A DNA stretch of 64,000 nt from Paguma larvata (GCA_030068075.1 CM057826.1:111562746-111626745), one strand, 5' to 3'. Positions 10,051-21,399 are shown, numbered from the stretch's first letter. Notes: generated by a model not told the origin, from the letters alone. A program made the numbers and translations.

Positions 10051-10620
10051 GACACGCCGAGAAATTCTGTTCCTTCTTTTTTATACACCAGAGGGGAGAG
10101 AGAGACATCTGAGTGTATTTTGAGTGCTTTTAAAGGAAAACAGAATGCCAATAAATACAAGGTTACTGCTGTGCAGCCCGGTTCTGCCCGAGGCGCCGGA
10201 GGGAGTGAAAACCTCTCCTCTGATGCGTCAAAAGGAAGCTCCGATCTCCTGTCTACATCCGTAGTCAACAAAGGGATTTCCTGAGCAACTTGACTTTGTG
10301 CAGGGCTCCCGGCCGCTAGAAGCAAAGCTGGTCTGATTACGAACAGGTTATCACGAGAGGAGAGCATTTTCCTCAGCTGCGACGGAGGAGGTCTTGATGC
10401 AGAGGACTGACTCTGGAGGCAGCCTGGGGAGAAGGGGACTCCCAGGAAGCTGGCAGGGCTCTGGGGGGAGGGGAAGCAAGTTCTCTGCACAGGACCGAAG
10501 TCAAGCATCCTGTGCTCTACGTAAGCATTAGGTAATGAAACACGTTACAGGCCAAGAAAGACAGAAGGCTTTGCGGCTGATCGTTTCGCCCATGCCCGAA
10601 TGCCCGCCACTTGAAATGTG
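10051..10620. other. Unassigned, moderately CpG-containing DNA
   Basis: About 15 CpGs fall in 10051-10400. The minus strand has a 158-codon open frame at 10032-10508, but it is low in recognisable motifs and lacks splice or start context, so I treat it as chance. Confidence 0.35.
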
Positions 10621-10624
10621 TTTT

Positions 10625-10850
10625 AAAAGCAAGTATTTATGGAGCACCTACTATGTGCCATGCCCTGTGCTGAAGAAGACGCTGTTGCTCTCTGACCCCC
10701 GCCCCAACACACTGTAAGCAGTTTACACTCTCCTGAGAGATATCAACAAGTGGGTGTCGATTACAATCCCATGTGAGTGTGGAAAGTGCTAGACAAAGAG
10801 TTAGCCACACAGCCCAACCCACAGTGTATACAGAGGCAAGAGCAGGGATG
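10625..10850 (-). mobile_element. L2 LINE 3'-end fragment
   Basis: 'gtatttatggagcacctact' followed by 'atgtgccatgccctgtgctg' is a well-kept reverse-complement L2 3' end; the rest is diverged. Confidence 0.75.
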
Positions 10851-11017
10851 GCTTACTGAAGTAACTAGAAGCCAATCTGAGACCTAAAGATGGAATAGGA
10901 ATTAGGCTTTTTAAGGAATCCAGACTTTACCATGCCTGGCCATGGTAAAGTAATAAGAAGAATTCTATTTAATCAGACTTCACTAAGCCAGATTTTATAA
11001 TAATAGCTTTCACTATA

Positions 11018-11140
11018 TAATCTCATTTCAACTTTGCCACAACGGTAAGATACCATGCAACTTACCCTCAAGCGGAGGTCATTGAGGCTCAGAAAGTTTC
11101 ACCATTTTTCCTGCTGACACACCTGTCTGGCCTCAGTTTG
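11018..11140 (-). mobile_element. MIR-like fragment
   Basis: 'aatctcatttcaactttgcc' and 'gcggaggtcattgaggctca' follow reverse-complement MIR, weakly. Confidence 0.45.
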
Positions 11141-11344
11141 TGTGCGGGAGCTCCTGGGAAGTAGCCTGGCACTAAGGAGAGGCTCAGAGAATGTTTATTG
11201 AGTGAATATAACCTTCAGTAAGAAATAAATGTCAACAAATGAAAAAAATCAGCATTACCATTAACACCACAATAATGAATGTTTTCAGGAGAATAAAATA
11301 GCTCATTCAAAACAATCCTTTACAAATATATGTAGCAGTTTCCT

Positions 11345-11600
11345 GCTTTTAACATGTATGGGTCATTTATTTCTTATAACCCTCAGAGGAGGTAACTAGA
11401 GTAGGTCTTATAATCCCACATTACAGAGATAAAAGAGATAGTGTAGATATTATAGGTAGTAGATAGGTTATTCCTCATAGAGATGAGGGGATTAAAGGAG
11501 ATAGAGATAAATGTTAAATTGCTCAAGGTCTCATAGAAACCCGAAAGTGAACTTTTGAATCATATCCAGGCAATTTTTCTACTTCTCATCTTCCACTACA
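11345..11600 (-). mobile_element. MIR with an internal GATA-rich expansion
   Basis: 'ttataaccctcagaggaggt' and 'aaattgctcaaggtctcat' are reverse-complement MIR blocks. Between them, 11410-11510 is rich in AGATA-type words, which suggests local microsatellite expansion inside the element. Confidence 0.5.
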
Positions 11601-11819
11601 CAATATGGATTGATGGCTTTGTGGGGGGGAGGGGGTGGACTCTGTTCTGGGAGCAGCGACTCTGACTTTAAGACATGGTCGGCTGTCTTGAAAATGCACG
11701 GCGCTGGTTACAAGGCACTGCCGCGGAAACCCATCACTCAAGATGCTTCCAGCTGCACCAGAAAATTCATCTCAAAATATCTGGAATACTGAAAGAACTA
11801 TTTTCCCTTCCTTAGTTCT

Positions 11820-12165
11820 GCAGATATATCTGCCTACTGTGTGCTAGGTGTTCCAGGCACTGGAGATTCAGTAGCACAGGAGACAGACAATAGAAAGAGA
11901 AACAGAATATAAAATATAAGGTTGTAAGTGCAATAGAGGAAAATAAAACAATAAGAGTGCAGGGGTGTGGATATTCCCCTTTAAATAGGAGGGTCAGGAC
12001 TTAGCACCCAAAACAACACTTGACCATTGATATGAAGAAGGCAAGAGATCAAGCCTTGTGCATATCTGGGGTGGAGAGTTTTCAGATAGAGGTAACAGCC
12101 TGTGCAAATGTCCTGAGGCAAGAGAACTCTGCTGAGTTCAAGGACTGGAGCGAGCAAAGGAGAAC
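11820..12165 (-). mobile_element. L2 LINE 3' region
   Basis: 'cctactgtgtgctaggtgtt', 'ccaggcactggagattcagt' and 'gcctgtgcaaatgtcctgag' are L2 landmarks in reverse-complement order. Confidence 0.75.
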
Positions 12166-12724
12166 ACTGTGAGATAATGGCAGGTGGACGCAAGTTGGGG
12201 GCCTTACCACTATCGAGGTCTGCCCTTCTGCCTAAACGAGGCAGAGCCACCCCCTCTTTCTTGCAGCAGGTCAGTATTAGATGGTGTGGGGCCAAGGTCG
12301 GAAGCAAAGAGCCCCGTTCAGCAGTTACTGCAGTCACCCAGTTTTTCACAGAAGTCCTGAGGCAGGGTACCTGCTGAGCCGATCAGTGCCCTGACTAAAG
12401 TACAGCATGGGGGACCTGCATCTTCTCTGTCTTCTTGCCTTGCTGCCCTTGGAACGTCAGCTTTGTCCCCAAACAACTGCTATCATTCTGGGGCTCTCCC
12501 TCAGACATGACAGTATCTAAGGAAAGGTTGTTGGGCTTAAAAAAAAAAACCAGCAAGGAAACTTCCCCCCAAAATGTCCCCAGAAGATTTCTCTAGATGT
12601 CACCTTGACCTCAGTGTGAGTCACATGCCCACCATTAAACCAACACTGACATGGAGAACGGGGTCAGCCTAAGTGGCTTCACAAATCAGGCTTGCATCTG
12701 AGCATGGTACCAGACTGTCATCTC
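12166..12724. other. Unassigned intronic DNA
   Basis: No recognisable exon or named repeat; an A-run of 10 lies near 12540. Confidence 0.4.
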
Positions 12725-12860
12725 TGAGCGGGGCGCTGCTGTGGAATCTGGGCTCCGCAGCCGGGAACGCGCTGCGATTTCAGGCGGTCCAAACATAGTG
12801 GCCGCGGTAGGAACACTAGGCAGAATCGGCTTTACCGATTCTCTTGCTGCCCCCGGGCAC
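12725..12860. other. Small CpG-dense patch with a perfect hairpin
   Basis: About 13 CpGs in 135 bp, in CpG-poor surroundings. At 12822-12842 an 8-base perfect inverted repeat (AGAATCGG / CCGATTCT) encloses a 5-base loop. No gene or repeat family is recognised. Confidence 0.5.
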
Positions 12861-13235
12861 AGGGTGGAGGTTCACTGGCGTGTTCTTGGTAGAATATTCA
12901 GTCCAGGCAAACCCAAATGCCACGCTTCCCGAGATTGCCTTGAAGCCAAGGTCTGGAGTGGGTGAGATTACCTACCTTTGGTTTCTTTTTATGTCACTAA
13001 TTAAGCAGTCTCAGCATCATTCTGCTTAGTGTCCGTGTTATTTGTTAATGGAATTTAAAAGCTCCAAATAAATAATTAAGCACATGGACACTGCGGGGTG
13101 TTTCCTGGTCTTGTACTCAAGGTTTCAAATAAGTGTTATGCATTTCTCTTTAGCATCCTTATTTTTAATTTATTAGATAGAGCTTTTTTTTTTTTTTTCT
13201 TTACAGTGTAGCTACCTTTATAATACTATGGTTAG
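12861..13235. other. Unassigned intronic DNA
   Basis: Holds a run of T at about 13185-13198; nothing else recognisable. Confidence 0.4.
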
Positions 13236-13239
13236 GGGT

Positions 13240-13810
13240 AAGAAAATTGAATTTCATTCACCCATTTATTCATTAAATATGTATTGGGCCCTAGGTGTTG
13301 GAAACACAGCATCACTCAAAATAGCCAATGTCTCCCGTGTTAGGAAGTTCGCACTCTAGTGGGTGAGATGGACAATTAAAAAAAACCAGACTTACCAAGA
13401 CATAAGATAATTTCAGAGGGTGACATGTGCTATAAAGGATATAGAATGTGGTAATGTGACAGTGGCTGCGTGAGGAGGTGGGCGTGCTTCATTAAACAGT
13501 TGTTCTGTGAGTTAAGACCCAGATAACGTGTAGAAGCCAGGTTCAAAAGACTTGTTGAAAGAGCATTTAGACACAGGGAACAGTAAGTGCAAAGGCCCTG
13601 AGGCACAAGCAATGTTGGCATGGCCAAAAGGTAGCCCAGGATGACTGGGGCAGTGAGTGGGTGAAGGATGGGGTCGCAGAGGGGAGCAGAGGCAGGTTCA
13701 GGTGAGTTGTTGCAAGCCTTGGTAAGTAATTTGAGTTTTATTCTGGGTACAATGGGAATCCATTGGAAGATCTCATGCATGGGAGGACCCTGGTGTTTTA
13801 AGTAGTAATA
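13240..13810 (-). mobile_element. L2 LINE 3' region, well preserved
   Basis: Long collinear match in reverse complement: 'attcacccatttattcatta', 'cactctagtgggtgagatgg', 'ataatttcagagggtgacat', 'gtgcaaaggccctgaggcac', 'gggaatccattggaagatc'. It is the best-preserved L2 copy in the left half. Open frames across it are remnants or chance. Confidence 0.88.
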
Positions 13811-14994
13811 GTAAAACGGAAGATGGATAATTCGACATTCAACACAGGCCTAGAGCCATTTCACCTCAAGGGAGAACTTCTGTAACACAACCTTCCATAT
13901 GGTTGTACAATGAGAATTAAACCTCACCTTTCAACTCAGACTTTTTTATTGTTTGTTTTGTTATTTCTTCCAACCTAGAGGTCTTTATACCTCACCTCTC
14001 AGGTTGGAACACTCCTTGTGATCTGGAGGCCACTGTGGGGCTCACGTCTTTGCTCAGAACCATAATAAGAGATTGTAAAATTTTAGGTTTAGTACCCAGA
14101 AATCGATTTGCAAGGCATTGTTGAGATCGCTTAAATTTTAGGAGCTCATAGAACTGACTGGCCTTTCACTCTCTAGCTTGGGCAACGTGGGGTCTTTTTT
14201 AAAAGATTCTTACTGTTTACTATGCATGGCATCTCCATAATTCTGTCAGCTGTTTTTTAAGAATCATTACTACCTATTGTTCTAGGAGTGATTCTTCTGA
14301 TTACGATTTAAAACAACCTTTCCCCAAATGATGGCACAAGTCATTTCTCAGTGAGTATTTCTCCCTCTACACCATTCGGCAAACGTCCCAGGCAATTTCA
14401 ATGCTGGCAGGTCTGTACAAATGATAGTCAAACAGTAATGACTTCCACATACTGATATTAAGTGCCTATTTTCTGAGGAAAACTCGTGGTAATCTTCCAC
14501 AACTTACCATCCACACTTGCTTCAGAATTTACATTCTTGCCTCTTTAGCAGTCTGTGATTCATGTAAATTGCAGCTTCTCATCAGTCGTACCTGAGCGCA
14601 AGTGTGTTTTGATGCATAATTTACACCTTGCTCCAGACAAGCTGTCTCTTAAAATATGGTTATTTCATAGCAACTTAAACACTTTCCTGAAACTAAAACT
14701 AAAAACGAAATAATTCGTAAACTTTATCCAACCCCCCCACCAAAACCAACAAAGGAAACACCCAGGTATTATTTTTTTTAAGTGCTTTCATTTCTTTCCA
14801 CAGAAAGTGACACTCTCTGTGTCCCTAATATAAACTGGAGAGCGGCAGGAAGAAAGAACTTACTATAGTTAAAAGTATGCACATAGCATATGATGTATAG
14901 ACTTGCTGAATCCCTGTGTTGTACACCTGACACTAATATAACATTATGTGTCAACTATACTCAAAAAAAAAAAATCCAAAAAGTATACACTCTG
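13811..14994. other. Unassigned intronic DNA
   Basis: Slightly AT-rich, with short homopolymers. No exon, RNA gene or named repeat was recognised over 1.2 kb, apart from an AT-rich A-run near 14963. Confidence 0.4.
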
Positions 14995-15225
14995 AACAGA
15001 TTAGGTTTGAGTCCCGGGGCCGCCACTTCCTGTGTCGCTTTGAATAGCTTACAGAATATTAATTTCATTGACCTTTACTTTCCTCCTCCTTAAAATGGGG
15101 AAGATAATAGCTTCTCCTTCATAGGTTGTTCTGAGAATTAAATCATAGGTTGTTCTGTTCATAGGTTGCAAAGCACAGATCGGGACTGAGAGTAAATGCT
15201 AAATAATATTACGAATACGAAAGCA
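14995..15225 (+). mobile_element. MIR SINE
   Basis: Sense MIR order: 'gtttgagtcccggggccgcc', 'cttcctgtgtcgctttg', 'taaaatggggaagataatag', 'gttctgagaattaaatcata', and 'agtaaatgctaaataatatt' at the end. The phrase 'ataggttgttctg' is locally duplicated. Confidence 0.8.
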
Positions 15226-15538
15226 GAGGTTATGAAAAAAGTATAAGTATCTGTCATCCCACCCAGCAGATAATTATTTATTTTTAACGTTTAATGTCTG
15301 ATAAGTTTGATAAACTTGTTTCAAGATGTGTTTCAAATGGCCAGCAGGCCCACGTGTTTACTGAAAGGATTACTTACACGTGACTGCAAACAAAAACAAG
15401 CCTCCTCTCTGGAAAGAACAGAAAACATCTATAGAAGATTCTAGGCTCAGGTTCTGTCAACATAATGCTAAAGCAGTTGATAAAGAATCATAGGTAGTTA
15501 ATTGCCTCTACATCATTCACAAACAGGAGCAATTAATT
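15226..15538. other. Unassigned intronic DNA
   Basis: No recognisable gene or named repeat before the next SINE. Confidence 0.4.
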
Positions 15539-15553
15539 AATGCTCATTACTCC

Positions 15554-15778
15554 TTTTTTTAAAAAAGTGTTTAATGTTTATTTATCTTTGAGAGAGAGGG
15601 AGAGACAGAGCGTGAGCAGGGGAGGGGCAGAGAGAGAGAGCGGCACGGAATCCGAAGCAGGCTCCAGGCTCTGAGCTGTCAGCATAGAGCCTGATGCGGG
15701 GCTCGAACTCATGAATTGGGAGACCATGACCGGAGCTGAAGTCTGGACACTTAACCCACTGAGCTAGCCAGGCGCCCC
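15554..15778 (-). mobile_element. Feline-type SINEC element
   Basis: Complete antisense element with head 'gagctagccaggcgcccc' and 'gctgtcagcatagagcctg' body. Target-site duplications 15539-15553 and 15779-15793 match at 13 of 15 bases. Confidence 0.96.
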
Positions 15779-15894
15779 AATGCTTGTTACTCCCAATAAA
15801 AGTATCACTTGTCCACATGCTCCAAAGGAGAGAGTGGGTAACTATGTGATTTGAACATCTAGATTCATAGTTTAGTGGAGTTTAAAGGAAGCTG

Positions 15895-15990
15895 GAAGAT
15901 CATTTTTCATTTTTCCATTTTACAGTTGGAGGAAATGGGCTGCGAAAAGGAAGAGGGACACAGCCAAAGCCACAAGTGTCTTCTGCCACC
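15895..15990 (-). mobile_element. MIR fragment
   Basis: 'ccattttacagttggaggaa' and 'agggacacagccaaagccac' correspond to reverse-complement MIR. Confidence 0.55.
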
Positions 15991-16429
15991 TAGCCACTTC
16001 ATGGCTCAGGCTCCTGTGTGACATTATAGGGTTAGAGTAGCTCTCTGATAGTTCTCGCAGGTACAAAAATACCATGAACCTGTGCTCCCTGACCTCTGGC
16101 CGCCAAATGGCCGTTGGATTTTCCCAACTCCACTTTCTCAGCCCTTTGTTTTCTTTCACCTGAGCACTGAGCTGCTTGCTCCTTGCCTACAGAGAGGTGT
16201 GCAGAGAGGGCAGGCAAGGAGGCAGCGGCCCCTCCAGGAGCCTCTGTGGGACCTCCTGGCCAGTCCTCAGCAGCTCTTTCCCCAGCGCTCAGGATTTGAC
16301 TCCAGACTTCATCTGGAAACCTTTCCCATATGTGACTGACCTGTCCCGAGTTCTCATGGGCAGGTGGATTGACAAGTGGAGAAAAATGATAAGTGGAAAC
16401 GGCTTTCCAGAATTCCAAAGAAAGACATT
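15991..16429. other. Unassigned, relatively GC-rich intronic DNA
   Basis: Overlapping open frames on both strands (for example minus 16032-16418) reflect composition. No splice context or protein family was recognised. Confidence 0.4.
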
Positions 16430-16515
16430 AGAATAAGGGCCATATCTATCTTGTTTGCCTGACAGAGTGCCTGGCACTTACCAAAAATTTGCTAAACGTA
16501 ATGTGGAATAAAAAT
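16430..16515 (+). mobile_element. L2 LINE 3'-terminal fragment
   Basis: 'agggccatatctatcttgtt', 'gtgcctggcacttac' and the AT-rich end match the sense L2 3' terminus. An opposite-strand L2-like piece ('cgatattccaggcattgggc') follows at about 16537. Confidence 0.6.
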
Positions 16516-16604
16516 TGCAGTCAGCATTGAGCATGTACGATATTCCAGGCATTGGGCTCATGGTGTGTCGGGCCCTTCCTGAGATCTCACTTCTTGGGAG
16601 AGGC

Positions 16605-16880
16605 AGCGGAACCCAGTGGTGAAGAGTGTAGGCTCCAGAAAGGCTAACCTAGGTTTGCATCCCAGCTACGTAACTCTGAGTGTGGCATTTAGTCTGCCTG
16701 TGCCTCAGTGTCCCCAATGTAGCATTATTAGAGATACTTCAAGGTCTTTTGTGAGGGTTAGATTAGCTAATATGTGTGTGTGTGTGCGTGCGTATGTGTG
16801 TGGGTGTGTGTGTGTAAGGTATTTTACAACACAGCCTGGACATAGTTGGCATTCAGTATTAGTTTTAGGGCTCTCATTAT
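16605..16880 (+). mobile_element. MIR SINE split by a TG microsatellite
   Basis: Sense MIR: 'gaagagtgtaggctccagaa', 'gcctgtgcctcagtgtcccc', then the simple repeat, then 'cacagcctggacatagttgg' and 'attcagtattag'. The microsatellite grew inside the element. Confidence 0.75.
16771..16814. repeat. (TG)n microsatellite
   Basis: TG dinucleotides with CG and TA interruptions over about 44 bp; mostly alternating purine-pyrimidine. Confidence 0.95.
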
Positions 16881-17049
16881 TAGTATTAGGGCTAATTTAA
16901 TCATTATATCAACTTCGTAAAGAAGATGTTCTAATGCACTTTTGGCGACATAAATCGAAATTCAAAGAGCTAAAGGAGTCAGTGATTCCTTCAAAGGTAT
17001 TTTTAGTAGCTGGAAGACTTATGACATAAACATAGAAGGTAGACACTGG

Positions 17050-17280
17050 TGGTTCAGAATGGGCTCTGGAGCCAGGAAATTGGCCTTGAATCTATCTGTC
17101 GTTAACAGATAGGTGCCCCTGATGAGATTATTCTGAGCCTTGACATCCTAAGAATAATAGAACCTATATTACAGGGATGTTGCAAGACTTAAATGAGATA
17201 GTGCTTGCTAGAGGTTAGCTCAAGGACCTGTACCTGGTAGGAGCCCATAAATGTTCTTTCATTTTTTTATTACTCGTGGC
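17050..17280 (+). mobile_element. MIR SINE
   Basis: 'cagaatgggctctggagcca' start, 'gcaagacttaaatgagatag' core and 'aggagcccataaatgttctt' end in sense order; the middle has been replaced or is diverged. Confidence 0.75.
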
Positions 17281-17299
17281 AATGGCTGAAGCGAACTCC

Positions 17300-18015
17300 A
17301 GGTACTTCCTCTAAAAGCCCGCCTAAGTACCTGAGGGTCATCCTTGTCCTACCTTCCTAACTCCCCTCCACGCACGCGCTCTTCCACCCAAAGGCCTATG
17401 TCATTTTCCTCCTAAATATCTCAGGTGACTCTCGAATTCCTCGGCCTCTCTCTAACCACATTGCCATTATCCTACTCTGGGTGTTTTCCTTCTCATCTTG
17501 ACCAGTGCGCACACATGGGGCTTGCCTCCCTAAAACTTTCAAAAGGGCTTCGTTGTTCTCGGGACACTCAGCCTGTGTCACCGTCGGCCGGCTTGTATCC
17601 TGTGCTTCATATTTCCTTTCGTGCCATATCTGCTCACCTCCGGCACTACACACGTGTTCTCTCCTCTGCCAGAAACAAAGCTCACCATCTCTCCCTGCAA
17701 ACGCGTCCTCATCATTCAAATCACAGCTCCGGTGTCCCTTTCCCCAGTCAGCCTCCCCTAACCCCTATCTCTAAGCTTGGTGGCCCTTCTAGGAGGTCCA
17801 CAATGTTATCCTTCCCACACTTCCCAAATGCAACATAATTTCCTTACTCCCTGTTTGTTTTCTATACTAGCTTACAATCTCTATGAAGAAAGGGCCATAT
17901 CTAATGTGTCTACTACAGCTCCAAGGTGTATGCTCATCACTGGTGTCCAACACAGTGCCTGACACATAGTGATACTTAACAAATATTTATTGAACAAATG
18001 CATGCATGAATGAAT
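17300..18015 (+). mobile_element. L2 LINE 3' region with intact 3' terminus
   Basis: Sense L2 over about 700 bp: 'ctcacctccggcactacac', 'tcaaatcacagctccggtgt', 'cacagtgcctgacacatagt' and the terminal 'aaatatttattgaacaaatg' plus 'gcatgcatgaatgaa'. Overlapping open frames here are eroded and not genes. Confidence 0.82.
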
Positions 18016-18500
18016 TCCTCCCAGCTTTCCAATCGGCAAAGGTCAGGAAGACAGGAGACTCTAAGAATATTCATTGTAGTGGCAAGACTGACGTGTCTTA
18101 CTGCTACATGCAACTCCCCATCGGCAAACTCGGTTGATGGAATTCCTTTAAATTTAAATTATTTATGTCAAATGGAGCTGTCATTTTCCCGCATGCCAGT
18201 ATCAGTGGTTGCCTGAAGACCCAGGTAAACCAAATGGCAAGAACCTTATATTCAAATTCAAATTTTCAAAAGCACTTTTACAGATACCGTTTCAAGTAGG
18301 GCAAGAAGGAACCTTGATCACCAGACGTGTGGGAGAGTGAGGTCAGGGAACGAAGGTGTGAGGAATTAGAGACAGCACTTACTTTTCGGACTCTTCGTCA
18401 CAGTGTTTTTCTGCCCACTCTCTGTGGCCTTACGTACGATTAATGTGGCCGCTGCCCTAGCCTGGTCTCTGAGGCTGCACTGCTGTGTAGCAGTGACTGT
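18016..18500. other. Unassigned intronic DNA
   Basis: No recognisable exon or named repeat. Confidence 0.4.
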
Positions 18501-18504
18501 CACT

Positions 18505-18755
18505 GTGTGCATATGTGTGGGACGGTTTTCCCCCCCGCAGGGGATATTTAACAACATCCAGGGGTATTTTTGATTGTCGCAACTGAGGTGGGGAGGTGCC
18601 AGTAGCATGTCGCAGGTACAGCCCGAGGACGCTGCTAAACACCTGCAGTGCACAGGGCAGCTCCTCTCCCCTCCCCACCCCCACTCCACCCTCAGCAAAG
18701 TATCCAGCCCCGAACGTCCATAGTGTCAATAGTGTGGACATTGAGAAACCCAGCT
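18505..18755 (+). mobile_element. MER20 hAT DNA transposon
   Basis: Nearly complete sense match: 'ggggatatttaacaacatcc', 'tttttgattgtcgcaactga', 'gctgctaaacacctgcagtg', 'cacagggcagctcc', and the end 'tgtggacattgagaaaccca', with a C-rich expansion at about 18660-18693. MER20 is a non-autonomous eutherian element; some copies elsewhere serve as enhancers. Confidence 0.85.
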
Positions 18756-19820
18756 GTAAAGCAAAGCTCATGGACTGAAACAGAGAGGAACAGAAGTGTG
18801 TAACTCTCTCCAGAGGCAGGAGCCTGGTGAGTGCCATAGCCTCTTAAAAGGAATAAAGTTTGAATTAACTCAAATACTCTGTAGGCCGAAGAGAACTCTT
18901 ATGCAGGCTGCATGTGCCGTGCGGCGCTCCCGGGGGAAGCAAGACTTTCTCCACACCTCAAGAAATGCAGGTAGACCGAGCTCTCCCCTGCTGCCTCCTG
19001 AAAGATTTACTATTCTGGCCTCTCAGAATTAAGGGAAAATTTGTGTTGAAAGCGCTTTCTGCAGAAGGCATTAAACCTGATCACTCAACCTCTTAGATTT
19101 CTGAAGGGTGGCCTAACAGTCGGAAAACTAAGATCTTGCCACCTAGATTCCTTGGGCTGGGGTGCCTTAAAGCCTTCCGATGTTCTCATCTGCCCAGAAG
19201 GAAGCCACGCTGCCTGATGCCGGGGTGAAGGCCAACACAGGTATCACGGCTGCAGAAATCCCTAAAAAGTACGTTATTAATATCCTAGCATATGGATTCC
19301 CTTCTGTTCTGTTCAGTTTAATTAAAACCCAGAGATGGGCAGGAGGGGAGCAGACAAGGCAATTCCTTCCGAAGAATTGGAAACCCATTCTGGGTTGACT
19401 TTGGAATGGTTTCTTCTCACAGAGACTTGGAGGACTGAATAATTGGGCGGTTCTTTATCCAGCTTGGATAAGGGCGGTGGAAGTCTACTATTTCCAGATG
19501 AGAGCTAATTCGTGCATAGCCCAAACACTAAAGTCGGAATCTGCTTTCTATGTTTGAAATGTGTTCTAATTCCATTTATTCAGAGTCAATAGAGTGAATC
19601 TGAGTTGTGAATAACTATGTAGTTAAATTTAAGGAGATGTAACATTATTATTTTCATGTTCATAAAGTATCATTAAAAACCATCTCTAAAGGTATTATGT
19701 AGATGGACTAATAAACAGAAGTACTCACTATTCCCCCAAATAATTCCTGAGGTTCCCTACTGTCAAACCGTTGTTCTAATTTTTAATTCATACCCGAATG
19801 TTCTTCTCGCTCACAACTCC
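18756..19820. other. Unassigned intronic DNA
   Basis: No named repeat or convincing exon. A short open stretch at 19198-19240 has splice-like borders but was not accepted as an exon. Confidence 0.4.
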
Positions 19821-19824
19821 ATAG

Positions 19825-20085
19825 ATTCAAATTCTCCATGTGCCTCAGAGCATATCTCAGAAATTGCCACCTCCAGGAAGTCTTCATGGAATGCAACCCA
19901 ATGTCCCACTTCAGTGTGAGATTTTCCTGTTCTGCACTTTATCTGTTAGTCTCTTATGGCTCTTCTGTAGTTTGTAATATGGTCATACTTTTCATTGATT
20001 TCTTTCCTGCCCACTCACCTTTATACTCTGTGCCTTACCTACTTCTCCACTCCTATGGTCCTTAGCACTGTATCTACGAAAAAGT
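19825..20085 (+). mobile_element. Probable L2 LINE fragment
   Basis: 'cacctccaggaagtcttcat', 'gtgagattttcctgttctgc' and 'tggtccttagcactgtatct' resemble the sense L2 3' region, with weak similarity overall. Confidence 0.45.
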
Positions 20086-20389
20086 AACCCTTCACTGCAT
20101 ATTCAGTCTCTGGAGGCATTGAACTTCTGGAGGCATTGAGGGGTGGGTGCATGGATTTGGTCGTAGTTTCCCCACATGATTATGCTAGTCATTACAAACT
20201 CTTTCGTTCAAATAGGGCAGAAGGAATCTTGATCAGCTCTGATCAAATGCCCACAAATTCCAGAGAAGTAGACACAGAAGGTGAGTGACATTCTAGATGA
20301 TCTGTCCTCCATGAGACACCAGGGAAGACAATGAAGGTCATACAGCCCAGGAAACACAGCGTCCAGACGGAGTGCGGGGAGGAGGGAGA
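20086..20389. other. Unassigned intronic DNA
   Basis: The near repeat 'ctggaggcattgaacttctggaggcattg' lies at 20111-20139; otherwise nothing recognisable. Confidence 0.4.
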
Positions 20390-20615
20390 AGTCTGCAGTG
20401 GAATCTTAGCTCCTCCACTTGCTTGCACTTGGCAAGTTATTTAACTTCTCTGTGCAAATTTCCTCATGTTTAAACAAATAAAATAATAACATCTACTTTA
20501 TTATACGTTTTTCAGGAGACTTAAATGAGATCTCCTGGGCACAGTGGTTAGCACAGTGACTGGGCCTACTAAGAACTCGCCTTTGATGGTCAATGTTATT
20601 ACTATTGCTATCATT
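20390..20615 (+). mobile_element. MIR SINE
   Basis: 'cttgcacttggcaagttatt', 'taacttctctgtgcaaattt', 'acttaaatgagatctcctgg' and the 'ttattactattgctatcatt' end are in sense MIR order. Confidence 0.8.
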
Positions 20616-20630
20616 ATGAAAATCAAGTTC

Positions 20631-20811
20631 AGGGCGTCTGGGTGGCTCAGTCAGTTCAGCGTCTGACTCTTGATTTTGGCTCAGGTCATGATCCCAGGGC
20701 TGTGGGGTTGAGTCCTGGACTCTCTGCTGTGTGGAGCTTTCTTAAGATTCTCTCTCCCTCTCTCTCTGCCCCTCCCCCCAACCTCTAAAATGAAAAAGAA
20801 AAAAAAAAAAA
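20631..20811 (+). mobile_element. SINEC element of an older, shorter pan-carnivoran form
   Basis: The head 'gggcgtctgggtggctcagt' is followed by 'gggttgagtcctggactctc', 'cttaagattctctctccctc' and an A-rich tail. It lacks the feline 'gctgacagctcagagcc' insertion, so it is a different subfamily. An exact 11-bp target-site duplication flanks it (20618-20628 and 20812-20822). Confidence 0.94.
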
Positions 20812-20822
20812 GAAAATCAAGT

Positions 20823-21395
20823 CGTATTCGTATGGCTTAGAATAAAAAAATACTGCCTACGTGCTCTGACATCGCTTTATAAACGAGGAGAAGCTGTCTA
20901 CTTTCTGTAAGGTACTGTCAGAGTTAGCATATAAAGTTTGGTGGGAAAAGTGCTTGGCTTTATTATGCCTTTCACTTTATAGTCTTTTCATTGAGCGCCA
21001 ACATCTTCTGTTGTAACCAGCGAGGTTCTGTTTTTCCCTTCGCATCTGCGTGAAATCGAGCCTGTCCTCCAACTTCAAAATCCTCTTACTCTTATCCCTG
21101 GCTGCCCACCTCCCATTCGCTTTAGTCACTTGCCGGCTGAGCAGTCGGTCCAGACTCCCCATCATCCGTGTGAATCAAGTCTCAGCTGGCCTCTCAGGGA
21201 GGTCCGGGGGAGGTAACAGTGAGCAACGGCACAATCTGTGTCCGGGCTGAACTCAGAGGAAAGCTGTGGAACCAACATTAAATAAACTGTTATTTTAAAA
21301 GAATTAAAATTAACTAATTAAGGTAGAAGACAAAACCTCTCTGAAGGAAAATGTATAGGCTGCAGCCGGGTTGGGATAAAGAACCAAAACCGTTT
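20823..21395. other. Unassigned intronic DNA
   Basis: No recognisable gene; the end near 21395 leads into an L2 copy. Confidence 0.4.
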
Positions 21396-21399
21396 CTTG

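Noticed and set aside
10032..10508. 158-codon minus strand open frame
   Set aside because: No recognisable domain and no splice or promoter context; the modestly CpG-rich composition makes stops rarer.
16032..16439. Overlapping open frames on both strands suggesting a coding exon
   Set aside because: No family similarity and frames open on both strands, typical of GC-richer noncoding DNA.
19198..19240. Possible exon with CAG before and GTATCA after
   Set aside because: Only 43 bp, no recognisable protein, and such splice-like pairs are frequent by chance in introns.
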